A DNA stretch of 64,000 bases from Methylophaga thalassica. GTDB taxonomy: Bacteria; Pseudomonadota; Gammaproteobacteria; Nitrosococcales; Methylophagaceae. Where the stretch lies: assembly GCF_030159795.1 (NCBI RefSeq), contig NZ_BSND01000003.1:868001-932000 (forward strand), in the 5' to 3' direction. The notes below the pieces were generated by a model. It worked only from the letters and a program-made list of their open reading frames with translations. It had not been told where the DNA came from and did not search any database. Numbering within the stretch: position 1 is the stretch's first letter; the number at the start of each line of letters is the position of its first letter. Made by a program: the position numbers and the translations under genes. Below, in pieces: positions 46,768-55,010 of this stretch.

Positions 46768-46800
46768 GTAAACAAGGTGGTTACTAACCACCTTGTTTAC
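46768..46800. promoter_or_regulatory. 33-nt perfect palindrome before the RTX gene
   Basis: GTAAACAAGGTGGTTA (46768-46783) and TAACCACCTTGTTTAC (46785-46800) form 16-bp perfect arms about a single C. No T-run follows, so it is not a standard terminator. It could act as an RNA stem that stabilises or ends the upstream transcript, or as a protein-binding site for the RTX gene. It lies 30 bp upstream of the RTX ATG. Confidence 0.7.
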
Positions 46801-46830
46801 TCAGTTAATTAATAAAAAAGGATATTTCTT

Positions 46831-49089
46831 ATGGCGATTAAAGTTTTTAATTCGACAGAGGTGTTGTATACCGGTACCGGTGATGATGATGTTGTTATTG
46901 GTAATGATCTGACTAACATCATAAATGGTGCTGGTGGTAATGATTTCATTTATTCCGGCGATGGCAATGATATTGTCCACGGCAATGCAGGAGATGATGT
47001 GCTTCTCGGTGGCAATGGTAATGATCTATTGTTCGGTGACGCGGGTGACGATATCATTCTGGGCGGTTCTGGGAATGACAATATTAATGGTGGCTCAGGT
47101 GATGACATCATTTTGGGTGGTTTAGGAGATGACACCATCATAGCCGGTACTGGTGACGATATTATTAGCGGTGGTGAAGGTAGTGATTATATCGAAGGTG
47201 GCGAGAGTACTGCTGGTGATGAAACAGTTGATGGTAATGTGTATTTCGCTACATCGGAGGACTTATTACTAGGCGGTGCTGGAAACGATACCTTTGTATT
47301 ATCTGATGCTGATGATTATATGGCTGAAGACGAAGAAGACGTCGAGGAATCTGATGAGCTTGAAGAAGATGACGATGACGATGACGATGACGAAGCCCCA
47401 GCAGTAAGTATGGCTGGCTCTACATCTGCACTTGATAATGACGGTAATACTGCTAGATACACTGATGTACAAGAAGCCGAAGAAGGTAATGGTGACGCTG
47501 GCTTTATCGTTTATGACAATGTAACGGGTCAATTCGTCGCATTGGACAGTGATGAGATTGCAGAGCAGACAGAAACGGATGTTCGTCTGAATATTGTGAC
47601 TCGTCCGGGTTCATCTGAAATCAATACAGCTGCAACTACAATTGCCGGTTATAACGCAGCTGACACGATTGAGTTCACCGAAAGTGGTGACTTCTCGGAG
47701 TCAATTGGCTTCAGTGGCATCGAACGCATTGAGTTAAGTGATGGTGTCAATATCACCTTGTCTTCTGAACAATTGGAAGCAAACGGTGAGTCATTAAGCC
47801 TAGGTGAGATAAATCCAGGTACACATATCTTCGGTACAGCAGGCGGTGAATCTGAATCTGTGACGATTGCTTTTGAATATGAAGAAGCTGAATTCGAACC
47901 AGAAGACGATATCGTTGGTGCCAGTGAAGTGGAATATGACTATGCAGGATTTTCTGCAGATGAATATTCTGTTGCCAATATGTTCCACAACGTCGACATC
48001 ATCTACGATGCTAGCGAAGGTGAAGAAGGTAGCTTTACCCGTGTAGATGGTGGTAACGAAACAGCCGGTGCTTCTGAAACCGTTTACGGTAGTGAAGGTG
48101 TGGATTACGGCACCATGCATTCTGGTGACGACACTTACTATGGCGGTGGCGGCAATGATGTCTTAGCTGGTCAAAGTGGTGCCGATAGCCTGTACGGTGA
48201 AGAAGGTGATGATATCTTCCTTATCGGTGGTTTCGGTTCAGGTAATTCAGGTACAACCTCTGCGGCTGACGATGGTAATAAAGAATGGATTGCCACTGGT
48301 GCTAAACACGATCTGATCGTGGGTGGTGATGGTGTTGATACATTACGTATTACCACGGGTGTTGGTGCAGATACAAAAGCTAATGGCACTATCGTTTTAA
48401 ATGACGCTAATTTCCAAGGAATGGAAGTGGTTCAAGTGGGTGGCACAGTTGACCAACTGAATGTGGAAAATGATGCATTGCAAATGTTGAATGACCACTA
48501 CTATTTTGCTGCCAACGGTACTGTCGATGACTTAGACAATAGCCTGGGTAACAATGGCGGTACCATCGATAATGTCGTTGTTGATGCTTCTGGTGTAACT
48601 GCAAATGGTCTGCGTTTTGAAGGTAATGGTAATGACAATACCTTTATCGGTACAACGCAGGATGATGTTTTCGTCGGTAACGATGGTAACGATACGCTGA
48701 CTGGTGGTGATGGCGCGGATACTTTCGTGTTTGGTCAGGTCCATGAGCAAGTCGTGACTGGCGATGACGATGAAGTTCAAACTTATGTAGATACTGCATT
48801 TAATTTGACTGGCATCGATACCATTACTGATTTCTTGAGTGGGGTAGATAAAATCGCACTCAATATCGATCAGTTTACGTCTCTAACAGCAGGTAGTTTC
48901 ACTGCTGATAATCTGGTTTGTAGCGTAGGTGCAGCTGCTGGTGATGCGAATGACTTCTTGTTATTCGACACATCAACGGGTGCATTGAGCTATGACGCGG
49001 ATGGCAGTGGCTCTGGTGCTGCTGTGCAATTTGCTACTTTGACAGGTGTGACTTCATTAAGCGCATCTGACATTGAAGTGTTTGCATAA
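46831..49089 (+). CDS. RTX calcium-binding protein, likely T1SS substrate
   Basis: A very acidic protein of 752 residues without a signal peptide. RTX nonapeptides (GGxGxDxux) begin already at residue 16 and run to about 125. Further blocks lie near 430-470 and 600-640. An extreme Asp/Glu stretch lies at about 165-190. The last 120 residues (DTITDFLSGVDKIALNIDQF, then a Ser/Ala/Val-rich end finishing EVFA) resemble the serralysin-type C-terminal region recognised by T1SS. No protease, lipase or adhesin catalytic motif is seen. It has a single Cys near residue 692. The T1SS genes at 58340-62768 are the obvious exporter. It may be a structural, metal-binding or receptor-ligand protein. Confidence 0.9.
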   Translation: MAIKVFNSTEVLYTGTGDDDVVIGNDLTNIINGAGGNDFIYSGDGNDIVHGNAGDDVLLGGNGNDLLFGDAGDDIILGGSGNDNINGGSGDDIILGGLGDDTIIAGTGDDIISGGEGSDYIEGGESTAGDETVDGNVYFATSEDLLLGGAGNDTFVLSDADDYMAEDEEDVEESDELEEDDDDDDDDEAPAVSMAGSTSALDNDGNTARYTDVQEAEEGNGDAGFIVYDNVTGQFVALDSDEIAEQTETDVRLNIVTRPGSSEINTAATTIAGYNAADTIEFTESGDFSESIGFSGIERIELSDGVNITLSSEQLEANGESLSLGEINPGTHIFGTAGGESESVTIAFEYEEAEFEPEDDIVGASEVEYDYAGFSADEYSVANMFHNVDIIYDASEGEEGSFTRVDGGNETAGASETVYGSEGVDYGTMHSGDDTYYGGGGNDVLAGQSGADSLYGEEGDDIFLIGGFGSGNSGTTSAADDGNKEWIATGAKHDLIVGGDGVDTLRITTGVGADTKANGTIVLNDANFQGMEVVQVGGTVDQLNVENDALQMLNDHYYFAANGTVDDLDNSLGNNGGTIDNVVVDASGVTANGLRFEGNGNDNTFIGTTQDDVFVGNDGNDTLTGGDGADTFVFGQVHEQVVTGDDDEVQTYVDTAFNLTGIDTITDFLSGVDKIALNIDQFTSLTAGSFTADNLVCSVGAAAGDANDFLLFDTSTGALSYDADGSGSGAAVQFATLTGVTSLSASDIEVFA
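47368..47391 (+). repeat. GATGAC x4 microsatellite encoding poly-Asp
   Basis: Four perfect tandem copies of GATGAC encode eight Asp residues in the acidic linker of the RTX protein. A change in hexamer number would keep the frame and vary linker length. Confidence 0.85.
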
Positions 49090-49099
49090 AAGTGAATGG

Positions 49100-49134
49100 A
49101 GAGGGTGTACCCATTGGGTACATCCTCTTTTTTT
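49100..49134 (+). terminator. strong rho-independent terminator after the RTX gene
   Basis: AGAGGGTGTACCC pairs with GGGTACATCCTCT (one wobble) over a 3-nt loop and is followed by a T-run of seven. It lies 30 bp before the first pseudopilin gene, so the RTX messenger would be made in excess over the secretion genes. Confidence 0.9.
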
Positions 49135-49163
49135 CTTACAGGTCACCCGCTGAGATTATTGTT

Positions 49164-49613
49164 ATGCCAGACGTTGTTATTTATTTAAAACAGAAACACC
49201 ATCAAGCCGGATTTACCTTGCTGGAATTATTAGTCGTTATGGTCATTATCGGTTTGTTAGCCGGTTATGTTGGACCGAAGTATTTTGCTCAAATTGGTAA
49301 GTCCGAAGTGAAAACGGCCCGTGCTCAGATTGAGGCATTAGGTAAAGCTCTGGATCAATATCGTTTGGATGTTGGCCATTATCCAACAACAGAGCAGGGA
49401 CTGGCTGCACTCAATACACCACCCAATAATGAACGTAAATGGCAAGGGCCATATCTTAAAAAAGATGTGCCAAACGATCCTTGGGATAACCCGTATTTTT
49501 ATCAGATGCCGGGTACACATAGTCAGTATGCAGACTATGACTTGTGGTCATTAGGCAGCGATGGTGCCAGCGGTGGTAAAGACACGGCGGCAGACATTGT
49601 GAGCTGGCGTTAG
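49164..49613 (+). CDS. gspG: major pseudopilin, GspG-like
   Basis: A pseudopilin of 149 residues. The prepilin peptidase site lies after QAG, followed by FTLLELLVVMVIIGLL with the conserved Glu at +5. The GspG body is present (TARAQIEALGKALDQYRLDVGHYPTTEQGL), as is the C-terminal calcium-loop-like region (LWSLGSDGASGGKDTAADI). ATG at 49164 is chosen; the frame is open further upstream through the terminator. It would form the shaft of the pseudopilus. No prepilin peptidase gene is in the window. Confidence 0.93.
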   Translation: MPDVVIYLKQKHHQAGFTLLELLVVMVIIGLLAGYVGPKYFAQIGKSEVKTARAQIEALGKALDQYRLDVGHYPTTEQGLAALNTPPNNERKWQGPYLKKDVPNDPWDNPYFYQMPGTHSQYADYDLWSLGSDGASGGKDTAADIVSWR

Positions 49614-49625
49614 GTATCTGACTTT

Positions 49626-50822
49626 ATGATTTTTACGATGAAAGTCATCCATGATGGTGCTGTCAGGCTGATAGAGATAGAAGCCGGTAATGCTAATCAG
49701 GCACGTTATCTGGCAGAAAGACAAGGCCATCACGTACTTTCAATCAATCAACAGAAAAGTGGGGCATTGTCTCTTGGTTTGCCTCAATTAAAAAAAACCA
49801 AATTCAATGTGATGCTGTTCAGCCAGGAATTACTGGCATTGCTTGAGTCCGGACTTAGTCTGGTTGAGGCCATAGAAGCCTTAGCTGAGAAAGAAACTCA
49901 TGCCGAATCAAAAGCGGTATTAAATCAAATCAAAGCCGCTTTATTTGATGGACAACCCTTATCTGCAGCTCTGGAAAAAGTGCCAGAGGTATTTACTCCT
50001 TTATATATAGCCCTGATTCGTTCTAGTGAACGTACGGGGGATATGACAACGGCATTAAGTCGACATGTGGCGTATCAATCCCAAGTCGATGCAATGAAAA
50101 AGAAAATTGTCTCTGCAGCCATTTATCCAGTTTTATTACTGGTAGTCGGCGGCTTGGTGGTGTTGTTTTTACTGGGGTATGTCGTACCCAAATTCAGTGT
50201 GATTTATGAAAGCACCAATGCGGATCTGCCTTGGTTATCACAGTTATTACTGAGCTGGGGCCAGTTATTACACAGCCATGGACGTGAAGCGTTTATGGTG
50301 TTTATCGCCAGTATTGCTGTAATGAGTTATGTGCTGACGCGGTCGTTTGTACGTCGTTTTATTATGGCGAAAGTCTGGCAAATTCCTAAACTTGGCGAAA
50401 CGCTGCGAATCTACCAGCTTGCCCGTTTTTACCGAACATTAAGTATGTTACTGCGTGGTGGTATCCCATTGATTACGGCTATGCAGATGGTGTCCTCGTT
50501 ATTACAGCCTTTATTACGCAGCAAATTAGCCTTGGTGGCTAATGATGTGAAAGAAGGTAAACCTTTATCTAACGCCATGGAATTACATGGCATGACCACC
50601 TCGATTTCTGTCCGTATGTTACGGGTGGGGGAGCGTACCGGACAAATGGGCGACATGATGGAACGCATTGGCGTGTTCTACGATGATGAAATTGCCCGTG
50701 CGGTCGAATGGTTTACTAAATTACTTGAACCGGCTTTGATGATCATTATTGGTCTGGTGGTGGGCTTAGTCGTGGTGCTGATGTATATGCCGATTTTTGA
50801 ATTGGCAGGGAGTATTCAATGA
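49626..50822 (+). CDS. gspF: T2SS/pilus inner-membrane platform protein, GspF-like
   Basis: A protein of 398 residues with two repeated T2SSF domains (about 65-185 and 265-390) and three transmembrane segments (about 165, 215 and 370). Motifs such as FSQELLALLESGLSLVEAIE, RSSERTGDM and RVGERTGQMG are typical of GspF. The stop overlaps the next start as ATGA. It anchors the assembly ATPase to the membrane. Confidence 0.93.
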   Translation: MIFTMKVIHDGAVRLIEIEAGNANQARYLAERQGHHVLSINQQKSGALSLGLPQLKKTKFNVMLFSQELLALLESGLSLVEAIEALAEKETHAESKAVLNQIKAALFDGQPLSAALEKVPEVFTPLYIALIRSSERTGDMTTALSRHVAYQSQVDAMKKKIVSAAIYPVLLLVVGGLVVLFLLGYVVPKFSVIYESTNADLPWLSQLLLSWGQLLHSHGREAFMVFIASIAVMSYVLTRSFVRRFIMAKVWQIPKLGETLRIYQLARFYRTLSMLLRGGIPLITAMQMVSSLLQPLLRSKLALVANDVKEGKPLSNAMELHGMTTSISVRMLRVGERTGQMGDMMERIGVFYDDEIARAVEWFTKLLEPALMIIIGLVVGLVVVLMYMPIFELAGSIQ

Positions 50823-52537
50823 ATACGGCCTATCATGACATCACGCCTGGGCAAACTGAGCTTGTTGTGGAAGCACTGACCGTTGAGCAGCTGAATCAGG
50901 CGAAACAACTGGCACAACAAAGCAAGCAGCCTTTACTCAAAGTCTTGGAAGAGATCAGTGAGTTAACACCTGATGTGTTTGTGCAAGCGCTGGGATTATT
51001 GGTGCGTTATCCGGTGTTGACGATTTCTCAGCTCTATCACTTGCAGCCTGATTTTGATGTGGTGCCGTTTACGCAGGCGGAGAAAATCGGCTGCCTGGCG
51101 GTGCGTGATAAACATGACGCCTTATATCTGGTTCACGCAAATCCATTTGAAGCCAATTTGTATTCCAAGCTGGATCTGCTGGTGAATGAGCCTGCCACCT
51201 GGGCCTTGGCGCAGACCGAAGATTTAAACGTCTATCTTTCTCATCATGAAGCCAATATGCGTGCTTTAGGTGATGAGGTATCAGAGCACCATGCTGAGCA
51301 TAATGAGGATGAGCAGGGTATAGAAGATATCTCCTTACGCTCAATCAGCGAAGATACCAGCCCGATTGTGAAGTTTGTACGCTCGACTTTATATGATGCG
51401 TTAAAAGCCGGTGCCAGTGATGTACATCTGGAAACGGATCAAAACGGGCTAAAAGTGAAATACCGTATTGATGGTGTATTGAGTCATGTTGGTGGCATTC
51501 AGGGACTGGCTCAGGCAGAGCAAGTGATTTCCCGTGTCAAAGTCATGTCTGATCTGGATATCGCTGAGCGTCGCATCCCCCAGGATGGTCGCTTTAAAGT
51601 GATGGCATTGGGGAGAGAAATTGATTTACGTGTGTCGATTATGCCCAGTGTGTTGGGTGAAGATGCGGTTTTACGGGTTTTAGACAGACAAGCATTAAGT
51701 GAAGAAGCTCAGGGACTGAGTTTAGAAATATTGGGTTTTGCTCCCGATATTATGGCCCGGTTTCGATTATTAGCCGAAGAACCTTATGGCATGTTGTTGG
51801 TAACAGGGCCAACCGGCAGCGGTAAAACCACCACGCTGTACGGCATTATTTCTGAGATTAATCACGGCACCGACAAAATCATCACCATTGAAGATCCCGT
51901 CGAATATCAGTTACCCGGTGTCTTACAAATCCCTGTCAATGAGAAAAAAGGACTGACCTTCGCCAAAGGTTTACGCTCTATTTTGCGTCATGATCCAGAC
52001 AAAATCATGGTCGGTGAGATTCGTGATAATGAAACCGCACAAATCGCCGTGCAATCAGCGCTGACCGGTCACTTGGTGTTAACCACTGTGCACGCTAATA
52101 ATGTGTTTGATGTGATTGGCCGTTTCACCAATATGGGGGTGGATCCGTATAACTTTGTTTCTGCCATGAATGGCATCCTGGCACAGCGACTGGTGCGGGT
52201 GAACTGTCCACATTGCCTGACAGAGGATAAGCCAGATGCAGCTTTGGTAGAAAAGTCAGGCTTAAACGCCGAGCAGATAAGCGACTTTCGTTTTAAAAAA
52301 GGACAAGGTTGTGGTCAGTGCCACGGATTAGGATTCAAAGGCCGGAAAGCGATTGCCGAATTATTGTGCTTTAACGATGAAATCCGCGAACTGATTGTTA
52401 CGCGTCAACCGGTGAGAAAAATCAAAGAGGCAGCCTATGCCAATGGCACCAGAACGATGCGTGAAGCGGCATTGTTACTGGTGAAAAATGGTGAGACGAC
52501 ACTAGAGGAGATTAATCGTGTTACCACATTGGCTTAA
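50819..52537 (+). CDS. gspE: T2SS/pilus assembly ATPase, GspE-like
   Basis: An ATPase of 572 residues. It has an N-terminal GspE_N domain (about 15-140) and an acidic His/Glu linker. The ATPase core carries Walker A GPTGSGKTTT, an Asp box (ITIEDPVEYQ), Walker B (KIMVGEIRDNETA) and a His box (LTTVHANN). A CxxC...CxxC zinc motif follows (CPHC, CGQCHG), as in GspE/PilB. It powers pseudopilus assembly. The next gene starts 20 nt inside it. Confidence 0.95.
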   Translation: MNTAYHDITPGQTELVVEALTVEQLNQAKQLAQQSKQPLLKVLEEISELTPDVFVQALGLLVRYPVLTISQLYHLQPDFDVVPFTQAEKIGCLAVRDKHDALYLVHANPFEANLYSKLDLLVNEPATWALAQTEDLNVYLSHHEANMRALGDEVSEHHAEHNEDEQGIEDISLRSISEDTSPIVKFVRSTLYDALKAGASDVHLETDQNGLKVKYRIDGVLSHVGGIQGLAQAEQVISRVKVMSDLDIAERRIPQDGRFKVMALGREIDLRVSIMPSVLGEDAVLRVLDRQALSEEAQGLSLEILGFAPDIMARFRLLAEEPYGMLLVTGPTGSGKTTTLYGIISEINHGTDKIITIEDPVEYQLPGVLQIPVNEKKGLTFAKGLRSILRHDPDKIMVGEIRDNETAQIAVQSALTGHLVLTTVHANNVFDVIGRFTNMGVDPYNFVSAMNGILAQRLVRVNCPHCLTEDKPDAALVEKSGLNAEQISDFRFKKGQGCGQCHGLGFKGRKAIAELLCFNDEIRELIVTRQPVRKIKEAAYANGTRTMREAALLLVKNGETTLEEINRVTTLA

Positions 52538-53393
52538 TGTTATGACTGATGAGCTGAATGTGTGTATTCGGCCGAATAGTCTTGTTATCAGACGCTTTAA
52601 AGGTGTCGCCGGTAAAACACGTTGTATCGATCAACAGAAAATTATGATGAAAAAGGCTGTCGACCACAGGGATGTGGAGGTGGCTTATCTTGCCAAGGTG
52701 CTTCATACCACACTCAGTCAAGCGCGTTGGCAGGCAAAAACGGCTCGCGTTGTTTTAGCCAACAGTTTTGTACGTTATGCCGTTCTGCCCTGGAATCCGG
52801 TCATTAAGACTGATGAAGAAAAGCAGGGGTATCTGCAACATCTGTTTGTCAGCCTCTATGGCGATGTGGTGAAAAGCTGGAATAAAACCATCAGTCCGTC
52901 AGGCTTCGGTCAGCCTGCTGTCGCCAGTGCGATACCGACACCGCTGATTCAGACGATTGATGAAATATTTGCCTCATTAGCCATTCAACTCCTCAGCATC
53001 CAGCCGTATCTGATGTCGGTAATGAATGACGCGATTGCGGTGATCAAATCACAGCAGTTACAAAGTTTATGTTGGCTGACAGTGATTAGTGATGGACGTT
53101 TATGTCTGGGGCTGATGTCAGAAGGTCAGTGGTTATGGCTTAAAAACGTACAGCAAGAAAGTGATGTGATCGGTCAGATTGAGCTGTTGATTCAACGTGA
53201 ACGTCTGATCAATAGCGTCTTTGATAAAGCCGTGCAGCAACGATATGAACAAGTCATGTTATTACACTGGCCGGATATCTCTGTATCAAGTGTCATAAAA
53301 ATCGGCAGTTACCGCATTATTCGCCTGCCATCGTCAAAGTTATTTGCCAAGGAACAGCCAGATACTCAGGTAGCGAGGTTAATTGCCTCATGA
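52518..53393 (+). CDS. PilM/GspL-like cytoplasmic platform protein (tentative)
   Basis: A protein of 291 residues without membrane segments. The fold looks like a degenerate actin-like PilM or GspL cytoplasmic domain (VVLANSFVRYAVLPWNP, then LLSIQPYLMSVMNDA). Sequence motifs are weak; the assignment rests mainly on position between the ATPase and PilN-like genes. GTG at 52518 has AGAGGAG exactly 7 nt upstream and is preferred over ATG at 52542. It overlaps the next gene as ATGA. Confidence 0.7.
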   Translation: MLPHWLNVMTDELNVCIRPNSLVIRRFKGVAGKTRCIDQQKIMMKKAVDHRDVEVAYLAKVLHTTLSQARWQAKTARVVLANSFVRYAVLPWNPVIKTDEEKQGYLQHLFVSLYGDVVKSWNKTISPSGFGQPAVASAIPTPLIQTIDEIFASLAIQLLSIQPYLMSVMNDAIAVIKSQQLQSLCWLTVISDGRLCLGLMSEGQWLWLKNVQQESDVIGQIELLIQRERLINSVFDKAVQQRYEQVMLLHWPDISVSSVIKIGSYRIIRLPSSKLFAKEQPDTQVARLIAS

Positions 53394-53809
53394 AAACGAT
53401 TCATCTTAATCACCGTCTGCATACATCGGCACCCAAGCCACTGGCATCATTTTTATTATCTGTGGCGGTATTAGCGGTGTTGTTAAGTCTGTTCTTTTTA
53501 CAGCAGAGCAATGCCCGACTCGCGGAATTAAAACAGGAAAAAGCCCGCTACACCCGAACCACAGACTCTAAATCGACAGCACAGCCTTTATCGGAACGTG
53601 AACAGGCGGAACTGGATGCAGTGAATGTGGCGATTAATGAGATTGTGCGTCCGTGGTCACAACTGTTTTTTGCATTAGAAGAATCTCGCTTGGACAGTAT
53701 CAATCTGGTTTCTATTGAGCCTAATGCGAAGACAAACACTGTGCAGATCATCGCGATTACCTCTCCAGTGGATGAGATCCTGGCGTATATCGACGAATTA
53801 AAAAAGTAA
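53390..53809 (+). CDS. PilN-like protein, apparently cut by an in-frame stop
   Basis: A protein of 139 residues with one transmembrane segment (about 18-38) and a periplasmic coiled coil with a PilN-type domain. It stops at TAA 53807-53809. The same frame continues for 33 more codons, reading AMVSSVSLLSTESVRL then ATQFELLVTWVEL, to TGA 53909-53911, which overlaps the next ATG as TGATG. That tail resembles the last two strands of a PilN domain. A full-length product would have 172 residues. The stop may be a true nonsense change (CAA to TAA would explain it), a sequencing error or a tolerated truncation. Confidence 0.75.
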   Translation: MKTIHLNHRLHTSAPKPLASFLLSVAVLAVLLSLFFLQQSNARLAELKQEKARYTRTTDSKSTAQPLSEREQAELDAVNVAINEIVRPWSQLFFALEESRLDSINLVSIEPNAKTNTVQIIAITSPVDEILAYIDELKK

Positions 53810-53911
53810 GCCATGGTGAGCTCAGTAAGTTTGTTATCGACTGAATCAGTTCGTCTCGATGGCAAAGAGGCCACACAGTTTGAGTTATTAGTGACGTGGG
53901 TAGAGCTTTGA
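53807..53911 (+). pseudogene. orphaned C-terminal tail of the PilN-like gene
   Basis: These 105 bases continue the PilN-like frame after the TAA and finish in TGATG with the next gene. An internal ATG at 53813 could allow re-initiation. Neighbouring genes in this operon mostly overlap by 1-4 nt, so a 100-nt untranslated gap is out of character. Confidence 0.6.
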
Positions 53912-54468
53912 TGCAAAAAGTCATGATGGAACATTACGGACAATGGCTGCTTTACCAGCTTCGTCAGTGGGGCTGGCAAGGTAATACTGCTGTTGTTTTG
54001 TTGCTGGTCAGTATCGTGATTTCAATGATGATTCAGGCTAATAATGAGCAGGCAGAAAAACTGCGATTAACCATTGATGATTTGGCTCAACATACTCCTG
54101 TCGATATTCAACCTGAACCACGATCCACTCAGATCACACAACGTTTTTATCAGGCCTTGCCTGAGCAAACACAGGCCAATCAAAACATCGCTGATGTATT
54201 AACGGTGATTGAACAGCATGGCTTAAAACTGAACCGTTCTGATTACTCAACACGCGAAGTCCCGCAATCAAGCATGGTGCTTTATCACATCAAATTTCCT
54301 TTGGAAGGTGCCTATCCAACGATTAGAAATGTGGTGACGGAGATCATGAACCGTCAGCAAAGCATAGCGCTGAGCCATATTAATTTTAAACGTGACGATA
54401 TGCGTAGCGAGCAGGTGAAAGCCAATATCGAGTTTGTGCTCTACACCAAAGCGGATGGTAAACACTGA
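53911..54468 (+). CDS. PilO/GspM-like inner-membrane protein
   Basis: A protein of 185 residues with a transmembrane segment (about 26-44), a short coiled coil and a ferredoxin-like domain of PilO type (FPLEGAYPTIRNVVTEIMNRQQSIALSHINF; quoted parts lie at about 125-160). ATG at 53911 overlaps the TGA of the read-through PilN frame; an earlier in-frame GTG at 53896 is less likely. It would pair with the PilN-like protein in the alignment complex. The next gene overlaps as TGATG. Confidence 0.75.
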   Translation: MQKVMMEHYGQWLLYQLRQWGWQGNTAVVLLLVSIVISMMIQANNEQAEKLRLTIDDLAQHTPVDIQPEPRSTQITQRFYQALPEQTQANQNIADVLTVIEQHGLKLNRSDYSTREVPQSSMVLYHIKFPLEGAYPTIRNVVTEIMNRQQSIALSHINFKRDDMRSEQVKANIEFVLYTKADGKH

Positions 54469-55010
54469 TGCAGAAGCTGAAAGACAATTTGGTGTGGGTG
54501 GGTTTAGCACTGACATTGCTTTTGGTGGTGTTTGTTGAACTGCAGAATGAGCCAGATAACGATATGACCGAAGTCGTTGTGGTAGCCCCTGATCATGTAC
54601 AAACACAAAGCGAACAGACACAACAGATTCAGAAACAAGCCGTTCAGACGCAAGAGACATTCGTTGTTGCCCAGGCGGATAACAACAGCCGTTTTACCTT
54701 ACGAAAAAAAATCATTGATGTACCGGTTGATTTATTTGCATTGCCTCAGGCAAAGCAGGAAAGCCAGCCCATTGCCGTGGCACCGAGACCACCTGCCCCC
54801 CCTGTTAACCCATACACCTATGTAGGCAAGCTGATTGAAGATGGAGAAATGCGCGTATTCCTGACCAATGGACGTGAAAACTACGTTGTGCGGGCAGGCG
54901 ATACGCTGGAAAAGGTGTGGCAGGTGAAAGCGATTCATTCAACTGAAATGATTTTACTCAACTTACCAACACAGACACAGATTCGTGTTGAAATTGGAGC
55001 AGTACTTTGA
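54468..55010 (+). CDS. PilP/GspC-like inner-membrane to secretin link protein
   Basis: A protein of 180 residues with one N-terminal transmembrane segment (about 8-26), a Gln/Pro-rich linker and a C-terminal beta domain of GspC-HR/PilP type (YTYVGKLIEDGEMRVFLTNG, then VRAGDTL). Such proteins connect the inner-membrane platform to the secretin. The stop overlaps the TTG start of the secretin gene. Confidence 0.8.
   Translation: MQKLKDNLVWVGLALTLLLVVFVELQNEPDNDMTEVVVVAPDHVQTQSEQTQQIQKQAVQTQETFVVAQADNNSRFTLRKKIIDVPVDLFALPQAKQESQPIAVAPRPPAPPVNPYTYVGKLIEDGEMRVFLTNGRENYVVRAGDTLEKVWQVKAIHSTEMILLNLPTQTQIRVEIGAVL

Noticed and set aside
46950-47141. Minus-strand 63-codon frame rich in Pro and Ser
   Set aside because: It is the antisense shadow of the RTX repeat codons.
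46860-47210. CRISPR-like or tandem DNA repeats
   Set aside because: The GGTGGT/GATGAC-type repetition is explained by RTX nonapeptide codons; there are no conserved repeats with unique spacers.
51069-51344. Minus-strand 91-codon frame in the GspE gene
   Set aside because: It is antisense to a well-supported ATPase gene, with no start signals.
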